Of a stretch of 64,000 nucleotides of DNA, positions 11,126 to 22,096 are shown in pieces. Under the pieces are notes generated by a model. It saw only the letters and a program-made list of their open reading frames with translations, was not told the DNA's origin and searched no databases. This DNA is from Halichondria panicea (Eukaryota; Porifera; Demospongiae; Suberitida; Halichondriidae): positions 3,436,990-3,500,989 of the forward strand of contig NC_087387.1 of assembly GCF_963675165.1 (NCBI RefSeq). The letters run 5' to 3'. A program made the translations under genes and the position numbers. Position 1 is the stretch's first letter. Every line of letters begins with the position of its first letter.

Positions 11126-12193
11126 TGAATAACATTAATAAACATTATGAATCTCATTAACACTACATGATCTACATGATCTACATAAAATGTTGGCAAT
11201 GAATAAAATTAATCTTATCAGTGCCTGACCCAGGCCTTAACTACATTAGTGAACTTCACCTGAAATCCTCTGTACATTATAGGGTATGTTTTCAATCTGT
11301 GGATTTGGAAAATAATGCTTGTGTGTTGCTGCTTTACTTATTACGCCTCGAGGCGTAGGGATACGGTAAAGCTGACTGTGTCTGTGTGTGTGTGTGTGTG
11401 GCTCAACGGTTGCAATGCGACGAAAGCTAACAGCTTCTATAGGCTTCTAGCTCTTGATTCGTGGATTAGCAAACTAACCGACTCACATTGAAGGCCTCTT
11501 CAGAATCTTAGGTTCTATTCAACATAATGAGTTAGCCTTGCCTAGCTTTTTGTTAGCTACAATACTCAGAAAATATCTGTGCAGTAGCCATTTGTGAAAT
11601 TGATCTCACCCTTTAATTATTCCTATGGATGTAATGCGCATGCGCGCTATCCAAGATCCAGATCCAGATGCTCCTGGCTGGTAAGCCACAAAACACTATC
11701 ATATAACAATATAGATAACAATAATTATGCATGTACACTGAACTACAGATCCTGGAAGAATCAATTTTTTTCTGTCCTGGTCTGGTAAGCCACATAATGC
11801 CACATAATACAATAAATAACAACAATAGATGCATGTAAATAAGTCTTTTCTTCTCAGTGACTTTATATAGTTATATAGATAAACTAACTTTAATAATACT
11901 AATATAACACTCTAATACTTTTGAGCGAAAGTAAAAACATGGCGAGAGGCATTATTAGCACAGCGCCAGCTTGAACTACATTAGTCATGTCATGCCGATA
12001 GTCATGTCATGCCGAGCTGCAAGCCTCTCTACACTGATCATTAACTCTACACTGATCATTATAATTATAGACTTGGACTTTTGCATGGCATGGATCCTTT
12101 TTAACAACTATCATTCTTGGATTCCTGCCTTGTGCTATCACCTGTGCTTTGGAGTCACAGCTACACTTTTGACCTACCTTGGTCTACCTTGAC
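11126..12193. other. Non-coding stretch
   Basis: No gene is recognised. It contains a GT-rich run at about 11376-11400, two AGATCCAGATCC/TCCTGG-type related segments near 11650 and 11745, a 17-base tandem duplication at 11982-12015 and an 18-base-period one near 12023-12058. Confidence 0.4.
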
Positions 12194-12240
12194 CAAGCCA
12201 CTCCCTTTTGTCTGATTGGACAGGGGCGGGAGAAAAGGGT
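12194..12240. repeat. Dispersed repeat, copy 2 (partner of 3473-3519)
   Basis: It shares AAGCCACTCCCTTTT and GGGGCGGGAGAAAAGGG with 3473-3519 with only a few mismatches. The minus strand is open through it (about 12174-12512), but I recognise no protein family there. Confidence 0.6.
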
Positions 12241-12611
12241 ACAGCTTCTGGGTACCAAATGGAGCTGGCTTTTGTAGATAGGGCAAAGCGAGGGCAAAGC
12301 GCTAGAGGCTCATTGCCCTTGGACAGCAGAGAGCTTATTTCTGTCCTGTTGGACAAGTTGGAGCATTGAGTGTGTATTGATAACAAGTTGTCCGTACTCT
12401 GTACACCAATAACATTTATAATCATGTTCGCACTCAGATTGTAACGAAGCGTCACCCTGTAAGCGTCCAGGGTACAAGCCCACGAAGATAAAACTAGAGG
12501 ATCCTCTTGCAATCAAGTCATTCACGTCAGCACTAAAAGACACCCTTATTGCCGAATCATATTGTCGAGTGAGGTTTTTTTCTAATTATTATAAATTTCT
12601 ATGATGTTGTT

Positions 12612-13270
12612 TTTACAGTGTCGAGACACATTCTGGGTGGAGTCTTTCAATCACCAGCTGCTCACATACACTAACATACACTACATTCAACAACCTTGCT
12701 ATTATGGACTGGGTACTTTATGCTGGCTAATAATGTATGTGTGACTGTACATTCATTCATTTGTTTACTTCATTTGTTTACTTCAGAACGAGAATGTACG
12801 TAGAGAGTGTACAAGTGAACGACTGGTTCAGGACATGAGAAGACCGGATCGTAGGACTCTCGTAGGACTCCCGTAAGAGTGCTGGTGGAAAAATCGTTCA
12901 ACTTTGCCGGAGAAATATGGGAGAATTACGAGCAGCAGAGAAAGTTGACCTCAGGTACTGCGTATAATATATTTTATGTGCAATCTACATAATTTATTTT
13001 ACACATAATTTATTTTACACATAATTTAATTTTGCTACATGTTTATGTGCAGTGAGTTTGTAGAGGAATCAGATGAGCCAGTAGACCCTCCTCAGAACTC
13101 TACAAAATTTTCCAATCCCAGATAACGCCATTTTGGTTAGTCGAAAGTTTATATCCTTCCATCCCGCAAGACGAATGCCTAACCATAAATATCAAGAAAT
13201 GTTTACCAATAGATGAAAATGAGGACCTAGTAAACGATGGTGTACATGAAGATCTTTATGAAGACATATA
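12612..13270 (+). pseudogene. Unknown transposon-like gene, three exon-like blocks
   Basis: After an acceptor TTTTTACAG, block 1 (about 12619-12711) reads CRDTFWVESFNHQLLTY and then, after a 10-base tandem duplication and frame slip, TFNNLAIMDW. Block 2 (about 12787-12953), after ACTTCAG, reads NENVRRECTSERLVQDMRRP, and a near-duplicate 11-base unit (CGTAGGACTCT/CGTAGGACTCC) again disturbs the frame before SFNFAGEIWENYEQ, ending near a GTACTG. Block 3 (about 13053-13270) opens EFVEESDEPVDPPQNST. The VESFN...LA(I/V)xDWNE(N/H)V pattern resembles uncharacterised proteins that I associate with cnidarian and sponge transposons. I can offer no biochemical role. Confidence 0.35.
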
Positions 13271-13660
13271 AAGTAAGTACGTATCCGTGCAAATTTTGAC
13301 TAGCCAATCAGCATTTTATAATTGCATTTTACATAATTAAACAATAAAGGAATGTTACTTACTTAGTCTTAGTCACTCAGACGGAAATATGAAAATAGTG
13401 CAATTTTTCAAATATCAATAGTAATGCATGAGAATATTCAATGACTATAATTTCACACATTTAGACAGATAAAAGGCTAACTAAGCTATCTGTCCAGTCC
13501 TTTCCCTGCAGAAATAGAGCAGTCTAAACACGAGTCAAAATTCGTGCAATAATTGAAAACACACAAATTGAAAACACACATCAATCCTATGTACATTGTA
13601 CTAATATAGGCACTTGTGAATATTCCCTCCCTCTCTGTATTCCCTCCCTCTCTCTCTGAG

Positions 13661-14030
13661 CGTACCATACGCCGTGATTACAGTAGCAGGCAACATGGCC
13701 AGAAATACAGGTATTTGTAATGCAAATATTTATGTAATGGAGCATGTACACGTTATGTTCTATAGCTTTCAGTTTTAGATGAAGCTGCTCGTGTGCATCC
13801 AAAATAATGAGTGGTGGTGGATAAAGACCGATTTAGTTAGCGGTCTTAGAACGTCTGTGTGGTGGAGTGGTGATGTAGACCGTTTGCTCCAGGAAGCGTA
13901 CGAGAGCCACAAAAAAAGGATTGATTTCCTTTCAGATTTGGGAGGTACCGGGATGGTAAACCTTGCTGAGATAGTGGTGAAAGCGAAATTATCGAAGACA
14001 TCGATTTTGTGTGTTCTTGTGAGTTGCTAA
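13661..14030 (+). pseudogene. Paralog of the 22-25 kb unknown gene (WWW motif), partial
   Basis: An exon-like block at about 13661-13713 reads VPYAVITVAGNMARNT and ends before GTATTTG. After an acceptor CTTTCAG at 13769 the next block reads LDEAARVHP, then after a one-base slip NEWWWIKTDLVSGLRTSVWW and SGDVDRLLQEAYESHKKRID. The parallel block at 22855 reads LDEAAKSHPNSWWWVK and SGDVDLNDG, with the acceptor at the same codon. So these are two copies of one intron-containing gene family. This copy continues weakly to about 14140 (YAEKQAEKKSPEK) and stops before the foldback element at 14380. Confidence 0.45.
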
Positions 14031-14379
14031 CCTTTTTCTAACATATTTTTCATATTTATTACTTTGTTCAGTTTGAAAGATGTAGCCAAGAAATACGCCG
14101 AGAAACAGGCTGAGAAAAAAAGTCCCGAGAAAGTAAGAATTGGAACGTCTCGACCAGGCTCTAACTGTGGATTGTCAGTGTTTAGCAGATAAAGTCATGG
14201 ATCCCAACTATGATACAGTTGAGGACAACCTGCCTACTGTTCATTTAAAGCTAACGCAATCAAGTATGCTGATGGTGTCGTGAAACTGATGGTGTCGTGA
14301 AATATCGACGTACCAAATATCGACGTACTGCTGCCACCCACATACTAGTTGTCATGATCAGTTCCGAACAACGACCATA

Positions 14380-15875
14380 CTCAGGTGAATTAAGGACTGG
14401 GTCCTTTAATTATTGCTGATTCAGCTAAAACGAAGCTCCGCCCACGCTTTTTACCAGCAATTGTGCATAAAAATGGATCTCAAACTGCTTAAATCTTTAG
14501 CTCTAATTCCGGAGTCCTAAACGCTCCTTGAAGCACTTACTTTTTAGTGTAGTAGTTAGTTCTGCTAGTACCAGGAGTACATGAATAGGAGTAAGTAACT
14601 ACACAGCCTATACAAACGTGTTGTTATCTCACTGTGTCTTGCCACGTTTCATACACATGTAAACGCCCACAGCCTACAACCACAATCAAAACAGTGTGGT
14701 TAATTACATGCATTGTGGCAAGCACACTTTGTAGAATAGGTCCAGGTGGCTAGTTCTTGCACAAAATGAAGAAAACATGAACACAGCAAAGCAAAAAAGC
14801 GAATAAAATAATCTAGCATTGGTGAGAAAATTAACTGAAGAAGTAGAGATGTACCCTGAGAGAAAACAGGTTTTTAATATAATCTCTAAGGAACAGGATG
14901 ATGGCAGCTTGCAGGAAATCAATACAAACAATTGTGTAAAGGCAAAGATGCATACTTAAATTTTCAAATTCAGTGGTACACTTTCCTACGTTACATTACA
15001 TTGCATCTGGGGTAGGCTCTCAAAAGGCTCACAAGTAATCGAATCAGACAATGAAGAAACTATGAAGAAACTCCTACTTTTAGCCTTGTTACTGCTGTGT
15101 CAATCAAGGTTGACGTTGTTTCCTCAGACACACAACTTGCTCAGACACACAACTTGCAATATTCCATTACAGAGATGTAGCAACTTTAGCAGCTTGTCAC
15201 ATCTCTAGTTTAGTTCTCTGTATACACGGTAACCCGGCACCACACACAATGCTAACTGCTTCGCATTGCATCAAACATAGATTAGTTCACCAATTCCGTC
15301 TTTTTCTAAGCATTCTCTAGATGATATTAGCTGAGTTTAGCTGAGTAGATCTAGATCTATGCTATATTCTCTAAGTCTTGTATATAGTTTCAGCCTAGCC
15401 TAGCCACTTGCACTCTTGTTGACAATTTCTAGTGAGCCTACCATGCCTACCATGCAGCCATGGTCATGTGTACACAAAGTAACCACAGTTTACACTACTA
15501 CATGTGTTTGTGACGTAGTGAGATAATAACGAATTTATATGGTGTACATAGTAGTTGCTTACTCCTTGCTTACTCCTATTCATGTACTCCTGCTAGTAAT
15601 ATTCGGAAGGAGCCGTGTGCACTACGTAGAGTAAGTTAATAGCTTTTACATGTAAAAAATTAAGCTATCCTTTATATCCTTTAGTTGAAGGGCCTTCCGA
15701 ATATTACTGTGTGTACTAACTAGCTACTACACTAAAAAGTAAGTGCTTCAAGGAGTAAGTGCTTCAAGGAACTCAGGAATTAGAGCTAAAGATTTAAGCA
15801 GTTTGAGATCCATTTTGCTGGTAAAAAGCATAGGCGGAGCTTCGTTTTAGCAATAATTGAAGGAATTCACTTGAG
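14380..15875. mobile_element. Foldback/MITE with long terminal inverted repeats, copy 1 (interrupted)
   Basis: The left arm begins CTCAGGTGAATTAAGG and the right arm ends in the reverse complement, CTTGAG. Arms of roughly 190-220 bases carry GGACTGGGTCC, GCTCCGCCCACGC, AATTCCGGAGTCC and CTTTTTAGTGTAGTAG on the left and their complements on the right. It is the same element as 30888-31422 but has been enlarged by a separate insertion (14571-15591), and its right arm lost several segments and gained a duplicated AAGTGCTTCAAGGA. Flanking bases are ATA on the left and TAT on the right, so the target duplication is not certain in this copy. It has no coding capacity. Confidence 0.85.
14571..15591. 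mobile_element. Nested insertion with CAGG-type inverted ends, hAT-like
   Basis: The uninterrupted copy of the host element (around 31073-31100) reads GGCTAGTACACACAGTAATA. Here CTAGTA appears on both sides of an extra 1.0 kb that starts CAGGAGTACATGAATAGG and ends in its reverse complement. Subterminal sequences (TTATCTCACT near 14625, AGTGAGATAATAAC near 15518) are also inverted. The CAGG ends with a 6-8 base repeated target suggest a non-autonomous hAT element, but the target duplication is imperfect. No transposase is visible. The right end has an extra tandem duplication (CTTACTCCTTGCTTACTCCT). Confidence 0.65.
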
Positions 15876-16100
15876 TATGCCCTTCCAGTGCACCCTTGGA
15901 GATGAGGTGAAACTAAAGATGAACAAGCACGGGATGAAGGAGTTATATAATTCAGTATTTGTAATTTGTAATTGTATATCCACCGATGGCGAATGGAGCA
16001 GCTTGCGTTCTAAAAGTGTCCGTACAACGGCTTGGATTCAAAGCACATGAAGAGTATAAAAAATACTGCTGTACTGAAAAAGAAAGGGAATCAAACTAAA

Positions 16101-16555
16101 GTTGCAATGTGAACGTTGCCAGGAGAAAGGAGAAGAAACAAGAAATTCGGCGAGTGCATAACTCCAATCTGCCCATGAACACAATCCGCCATGAACATGT
16201 ACAGCTGAGTGGCCTACTGTTGATAATGATAATGATTTTAGAATCAAAATACAAGTTGGGTAAAGATGAACCGCGAATCACTGAATTCACAATCATCCAC
16301 CCACACATCCAACACATCCAACACTTGCGACTGTAAGGGAAAACATCACAAACATTGTAAAAAATCATATGATAAAAATTACTGAGCCAGGAAAAGCACA
16401 AAACGAACAAAAAATTGAAACAGAAACAGTACATGTGAATGAAGTTGTAACGGATTGGAGTGTAACGGATTGGAGTTATGCACTCGCCGAATTTTCGCTT
16501 TCTCGCGGTTTTCTTTTCCTGGATATCCTAGCAACGTTCACATTGCAAATGTTTT
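16101..16555. mobile_element. Inverted-repeat element, non-coding
   Basis: The left block GCAATGTGAACGTTGCCAGG...AATTCGGCGAGTGCATAAC returns on the opposite strand at 16452-16552 (GTTATGCACTCGCCGAATT...CTAGCAACGTTCACATTGC). Arms are about 80-95 bases with indels, and the spacer is about 260 bases. A 15-base unit GTAACGGATTGGAGT is duplicated at about 16447-16476 in the right arm. No target duplication is clear. Confidence 0.65.
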
Positions 16556-16599
16556 TTGAGTTTGATATGACATAGTGTTTAACACAAAACAGCAGACTT

Positions 16600-16735
16600 T
16601 CATAGTGGACCTCTCATGAACATTTAATTTGTGATATGAAGTAGCAACACTCCACATCGGTCCATGATGAAGTCTGGCCCATTTCTGGCCCTGTAGCCAT
16701 GAGCGATAATCACCAGGACATGTAGGCACCTAAAG
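16600..16735 (-). pseudogene. Exon of the unknown CPGDYR gene family
   Basis: On the minus strand, after TCTTTAG, the frame reads VPTCPGDYRSWLQ, then KWARLHHGPMWSVATSYH. The exon at 22594-22672 begins at the same splice position and reads VPSCPGDYRQWLQSPMWSVA. The central 11 residues of this copy are absent from the other. It is a stray exon, opposite in strand to the paralog at 13.7 kb. Function unknown. Confidence 0.4.
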
Positions 16736-18209
16736 AGGTAATAAGCTATACGTGCACTAATAAGCTTACTTCATTCAAATCATTCGCAGCGAAAAAGTTG
16801 ATAATGTGCTCAATCAATCATCCCCTTCGAGATTGGTAAACGAGATTCTTCAACATGTTTTTATGTTCTTGCCAAATTGTATATTGTACACGACATTCGA
16901 GCGCTTGTGCTTCTTCAAACGGACCATGGCCGATGATGCATCGGCCATGTATGCCAAGAAAGCTCTAGAGTAGTCTTGCAATGCTCAGAAAAACTCGAAG
17001 TGCACTGACTTCGTCCCCCGGTAGTGCTTGCACTTGCAGAGAGTATGCATATCCAGTATTCTCCGTACAGCAACCACAGCAAAAACTACTACTGACAAAT
17101 GCGGGTACAGTGTGCGCCCGTATTATTAGATGAAACGGGTCAATAAACGGTATCCCGTGTTTCAATAAACGGGCACCGTGTAATCCCGGATTGGGACCAA
17201 TTAGACGGGCACACTCAGACTGTACCCGCCAAAGTCCCCGTTTGCTACACGTCTACACCCGTCAACCTACCGTGATGGACCGTGATAGCTACCGTATAAA
17301 TCACACAAACGAGCTGATAGACTGTCGACCGTTGGCTAGCTACAGCTAGTACTAGTTAATGATGTCATTGTAATTATTTAGAGTTGAGTTCAAAGTTCAA
17401 TCAAAAATATAATTTATATATACCGTACAGCATGCATCAGCATGCATCAGAAAGAAACAAGACAAGAAACACAAGACAACAGAAACACAAGACAACAGCT
17501 AGCTGGACACAAAATGAGTGACTTAAAGGCTACCTAGTGTTGACTTGTATTATTTACCATCATTATGTTCACTTTCAATGACTTGTATGATCATGGTAGC
17601 CTGCATGAGAAAAGAAGTATGCCATCACAGAGTTTCAAACTTAGTTCGCTTTTAGCTTACCGGTCGGTAATTTAACAGAATCGACATATCTGAGATCGAC
17701 ATCGATACCTAGACAATAATTACATTGTGAGAAATAGTACCTTTATGATTTAGTAGCAGTTTCCAGGCCTTGAGAACGATCATAAGAACTGACATTGGTT
17801 TACGTCTGCAACATTACTGTACTAGTAATACACAAGCACATTATTATATGTTTAAACACTGACATTAATATCTCACCTGAGATTCTATTATGTTTTTTCT
17901 TGTGCCTATAATTATTAAATCATCATAATGAGAATTACATACCTGATTCTCCAACGAGTCGTTTTCAACACGTTAATGGGTGCCTGGGTGCCTGTATAGT
18001 GAGCAACTTAGTCAATTATGTATTTAATATGTGTAAACATTACCTGTAATGTCCACTGTCATGACACATCATATTTTTGATTCCACGCCCAGTACGCGAT
18101 TGTCATTGATTGATCACATGAGCATCTACATTTAGAGTGAGAAAATAGATATTTAAACAGACAAAAGAACCCATTTCAATACAATAACACACACACTCTA
18201 CGTGACACA
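16736..18209. other. Non-coding stretch
   Basis: No recognisable gene. Around 17100-17280 there are several related pieces of a GACGGGTACA/ATAAACGGG type in both orientations. Tandem duplications are at about 17430-17455 (10-base unit) and 17466-17497 (16). Confidence 0.4.
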
Positions 18210-18775
18210 CACAAGGCTAAATTAATATTCACAAACAGTGTACGGGCCACCTGACGAAAGATGATACATCTTGACAGGCTGTTGCCGAAGGTGTTGCCGA
18301 AGGATGAAACATCCTGACAGACACAAGGACCCAATACACTTACACACAAGGCTAAATTAATATTCACAAACAGTGTATACATGAACGGCCACCTGACAAA
18401 AGATGATACATCTTGACAGGCTGTTGCCGAAGGATGAAATATCCTGACAGACACAAGGACCCAAGGACCCAATACACTTACACACAAGGCTAAATTAATA
18501 TTCACAAACAGTGTATACATGAACGGGCCACCTGACGAAAGATACATCTTGACAGGCTGTTGCCGAAGGATGAAACATCCTGACAGACACAAGGACCCAA
18601 TACACTTACACACACACTCTACGTGACACACATACGGCTAAATTAATATTCACAAACAGTGTATACATGGACGGGCCCACCTGACGAAAGATGATACATC
18701 TTGACAGGCTGTTGCCGAAGGATGAAACATCCTGACAGACACAAGGGACCCAATACACAAGGGACCCAATACACC
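18210..18775. repeat. Satellite of about 135-bp units, four copies
   Basis: Each unit contains GGCTAAATTAATATTCACAA, ACAGTGTATACATG, GGCCACCTGACGAAAGATG, ATACATCTTGACAGGCTGTT and GGATGAAACATCCTGACAGA, and ends AAGGACCCAATACACTTAC. Units start near 18212, 18350, 18487 and 18636 and differ mainly by small internal duplications (for example GTTGCCGAAGGT twice at 18281). The element's own GATGAAACATCC is a small palindrome. The minus strand is open across the block, but that reflects the repeat. Confidence 0.9.
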
Positions 18776-20180
18776 CAATACACGTACTTTACACACGTAT
18801 TTAATATTTCATACGTACTTGTCTTAACACACTTTTTGACTGGTTCATGAACAGATACGTACAGGCTTTCCTTCCATAAAGCTAGAGAACCGGCTCTCTC
18901 ATGCTCAACGTCAACGTGAAGGCTCTTAAAATCCAAGTCCTCAGCTTCTCCAATCATCCCGCTTAAAATGTGGGTTTCATACTACGCATGCGCAATTACG
19001 AGCTCCTCCTCCTAGATCCTCTTCCTACCAGTAAGAATAATATAAAACAGTGCAAGTTTATTATTATTATAACGAGTCGACAGTACAACTCCAGTTGAAT
19101 ATAGCTATCCAGGCAAGTTATGGTCACTCAGGTCTGTATCTGAATAGGGTAATAACTAGATTTGGATATGTGCTGATCGCAAGTGAGGACACAGGACACT
19201 AGCAGCTCTAGATCTGGTCCTCTTTGGTTGTGGCTCTAGGCTCTAATCCACTCCTCTAATCCACTCTCGTCTTGATCAACTAGATTTACACCCTGTTTTT
19301 TTTTATTAGTATAGCCATTGATGAAGTGGGCACATAATTATATAGTAGCAAAACTCTATAGATATACGGTGTCTCTTTATTGTCCGTCAGCTAATGTGGT
19401 CAGACTGCACGGTCTTCATACAGTTGCCTGTCCAGCCCCTTCCCACGGCAACGGTTGTCTACGGTTCCCGTTAAACCACTCCCCCGTGAAAGTCCGTGAC
19501 CTGTACCGTGTGTGTGACATTAACGATCAACGATCATCCCACAACGATCATCCCGCATTAACGATCATCCGCATTAACGATCATCCCGTAATTCCTGTAC
19601 TTGTTAGCAGTTTTTGCTGTGAACCGTATTGGAATTCTCTTGGTGAGGAAGGTGGGACTACCCCTAGGTCGCTTCTGACTTGCATTTATCAGGTGGTTGA
19701 TGACGCGCGTCCAGCCTCTAGACTACTACGATTAGCAAACACTCCATGGAAAAAGCTGCAGCAGTACACACACCGCATGCACACATATACCTCGCTTGCA
19801 TGCGCATCTCGCTTGCATGCGCATGCGCGACATTTATTTTCAGTATAAAAATTAATAGTGTGCATGCGCAGAGCCAGAACCAAACTTTTAAAGTTTTTGA
19901 GAAGGAGGTGGCACTGGTCATTTGGGGTGGGGAGAGAAGACACTAGTTTCTGGTGGAGTAGAATCAATCACGTATTTGGAGATGTGCTACAAGAAGATGT
20001 GCTACAAGAAGATGTGCTACAAGAAGAATAAATGTTTTGCAACTGAAAAATGAAGAGTGGGATTCGTTGATATTAAGCGGGAGACTGACAAAAGTGTACT
20101 CCGAGCTTTCGTGGAACAAGACTCGGAGAAAACGGTCCTTGTGTGTAGCTTTAGTTGGGATGATAACCCCTATTTGTGAG
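18776..20180. other. Non-coding stretch with simple tandem repeats
   Basis: No protein family recognised, though a 176-codon open frame runs 19318-19848. It holds three perfect copies of a 15-base unit at 19981-20025, alternating CGATCATCC repeats at 19525-19590 and a GCATGCGCATG-rich palindromic patch at 19796-19830. Confidence 0.4.
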
Positions 20181-20184
20181 TTAA

Positions 20185-20947
20185 CCCTTTCCCGGCTTTA
20201 ATTAAAACGTTTTAATTATAATTATACAGAATAAATACATGTTTTTCATTGAAATCACTCGTAACTATTTCCTACAGGTAGCCCAGACCCCGGGGGTACC
20301 ATGACATCATCATCGTTACTTAGCAACTGACCACCCCCAATTGTTTACACAAACAATATTATACGAAGGCACAAAGTGACTATAGACACTAAGTAAGTAA
20401 GTGTTCTCAATGTTCTCACGGTGACATAGTTCGATCAGGATCTGCCGAAAATTCTCTGCGGGGTCGTATCAACAGACGCCCTTTTCCCGGGAAACGTTCT
20501 TCACACGTTTACAAGTGGCTCATGATATCCACTGCTGTACTACTAGCCTAAGCAAACCTATACTGAAGCTATCCTGAAGCTATTAGAATACAGTAGGTTG
20601 TACAATTGCTACTCTAGACGGTCCAGCTCCTTCAGGCTCTGCTCTTTATTTTTTAGCTTGAGGTACGTAGCTTCCTACCTAGCTACGATCCCAGTCACTG
20701 TCCTCTCACTCTGTCCTCTCACTCTACAAGCATCGATATATTCTATATTCTCACTGTCTCTATTGAAGTCATCATCAAACGGTCACTTTTCTTTCAACGT
20801 ACTGCACAAAGAGTACCTCGAAGCAAGATGTTGAAAATACCACGTGAAAGTGCGCATGTGCTGGTACCTACAGCGTGCGCATAGCTGCAAATTTTTGAAA
20901 AATCTCGGTCCGCTGGACGACATATGTCGTCCAAAGCCGGGAAAGGG
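20185..20947. mobile_element. piggyBac-type MITE, 763 bp, with TTAA target duplication
   Basis: Terminal inverted repeats CCCTTTCCCGGCTTT (20185) and AAAGCCGGGAAAGGG (20933-20947) are flanked by TTAA at 20181-20184 and 20948-20951. This is the hallmark of piggyBac transposition. The left part shares a TCATCATCGTTACTTAGCAA block with the 3' flank of the piggyBac gene at 5.5 kb and with 28.1 kb. There is no coding capacity. It is the cleanest element boundary in the window. Confidence 0.9.
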
Positions 20948-21225
20948 TTAAGGGTTAAATACTTTTATGGTTGTGTTTTCATCATAATTGTAATGTCACC
21001 TGTAACATGCTTAGTGGCATCGGATGGATCAATAAAGTTCCCAACAATGTGGTTTCCAAGGAGCTGTTGTTAGAGGGATAGCCGAGAAATGTTCCATGGA
21101 AGACGTAATTGTTAGACTCAGACAAAGAACAGTTCCTACGCCACACATACGCCACACACATACGCCACACACACAGATTAAGGGTATACTTATAAATTAT
21201 TTGACGTCCTATAAATGTGTTTATA

Positions 21226-21526
21226 TATGTGACAGGGCCTAGGAAAACAACCCTTATGGAGCAAACTGATAATGTTCAGTACAATTTAGAGCGGATTTTG
21301 GTTTTCTTTCATAAGAAGTTCTCCTCTAACTAAAAAAAAAATGTTTGTATAGTCGTTACAAGGCCAAGGCAGCCATTAGTTTCTCAAAACGGTAGGTCAA
21401 TACTGTCCTCCTTTCACCCGAAAATATTTTGGGATAGGAATTAGGTTGTAATATTGTAAGCTTAATTTAATTAAGCAGTTTGCTCCATAAGGGTTGTTTC
21501 CTAGGCCCTAGGCCCTGTCACATATA
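21226..21526. mobile_element. MITE with about 40-bp terminal inverted repeats
   Basis: TATATGTGACAGGGCCTAGG followed by AAAACAACCCTTATGGAGCA at the left end returns inverted at 21479-21526. The right arm contains an extra CTAGGCC duplication. The interior is AT-rich and non-coding. TATA-rich flanks make the target duplication ambiguous, and I cannot assign a superfamily. Confidence 0.8.
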
Positions 21527-22096
21527 GTTAATTTTATTTAATTATGTGTATGAATGCAATATTAACTGATTTACACTATCACCTCTCATGTGATCTCTGT
21601 TATGTTTGTTCTACTTACGTTTGTCTTGTGCTCTTGTGCAATCTACATGTATCAGTGGAATCAAGGGCGAAGAGGGCATGCAACTACTATCTATCAGGGG
21701 CGGGGTCTTATATCTAGTAAAGAATGCAATCTAGTAAAGAATGCATTGCACGTACACCGTTTTTGTGCGTGCACGGTGAAGATGTGGAGGTGAAGCATTC
21801 GTACAGTTACTAAGAGAAGAGGGCATGCAACTCACAATGTAAACTGTGTATGCGTCAAAAATTGATGAGTCAGCAGGATATGCTATATTTAGCCAACCGC
21901 CCACTAGAGGAGGTTGGTCACGATTAATTAAGATTCACGTGACATTATGTTTTCTATGTAAAAACTCCAAACCCATCCAAACTTTTTATCTACTTTCTTC
22001 GATTAGCTCTCTTGTATAACATCTCCTGTTAGTTTACTCCTGTTAGTTTATGAGTCGTAGTGCTACATCAAGAAGAAACCAAGGACAACTCAAAGT

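Noticed and set aside
18210..18775. CRISPR-like array of regularly spaced repeats
   Set aside because: Units are contiguous and nearly identical throughout, with no unique spacers, and the context is eukaryotic. The 39-bp array at 32742 fails for the same reason.
18176..18957. Long minus-strand open frames (151 and 104 codons) rich in Cys, Val and Leu
   Set aside because: They are translations of the 135-bp satellite; the same phrase repeats with each unit and there is no sign of coding selection.
19318..19848. 176-codon plus-strand open frame
   Set aside because: It crosses simple CGATCATCC and GCATGCGC repeats, shows no domain, and its translation has no conserved pattern.
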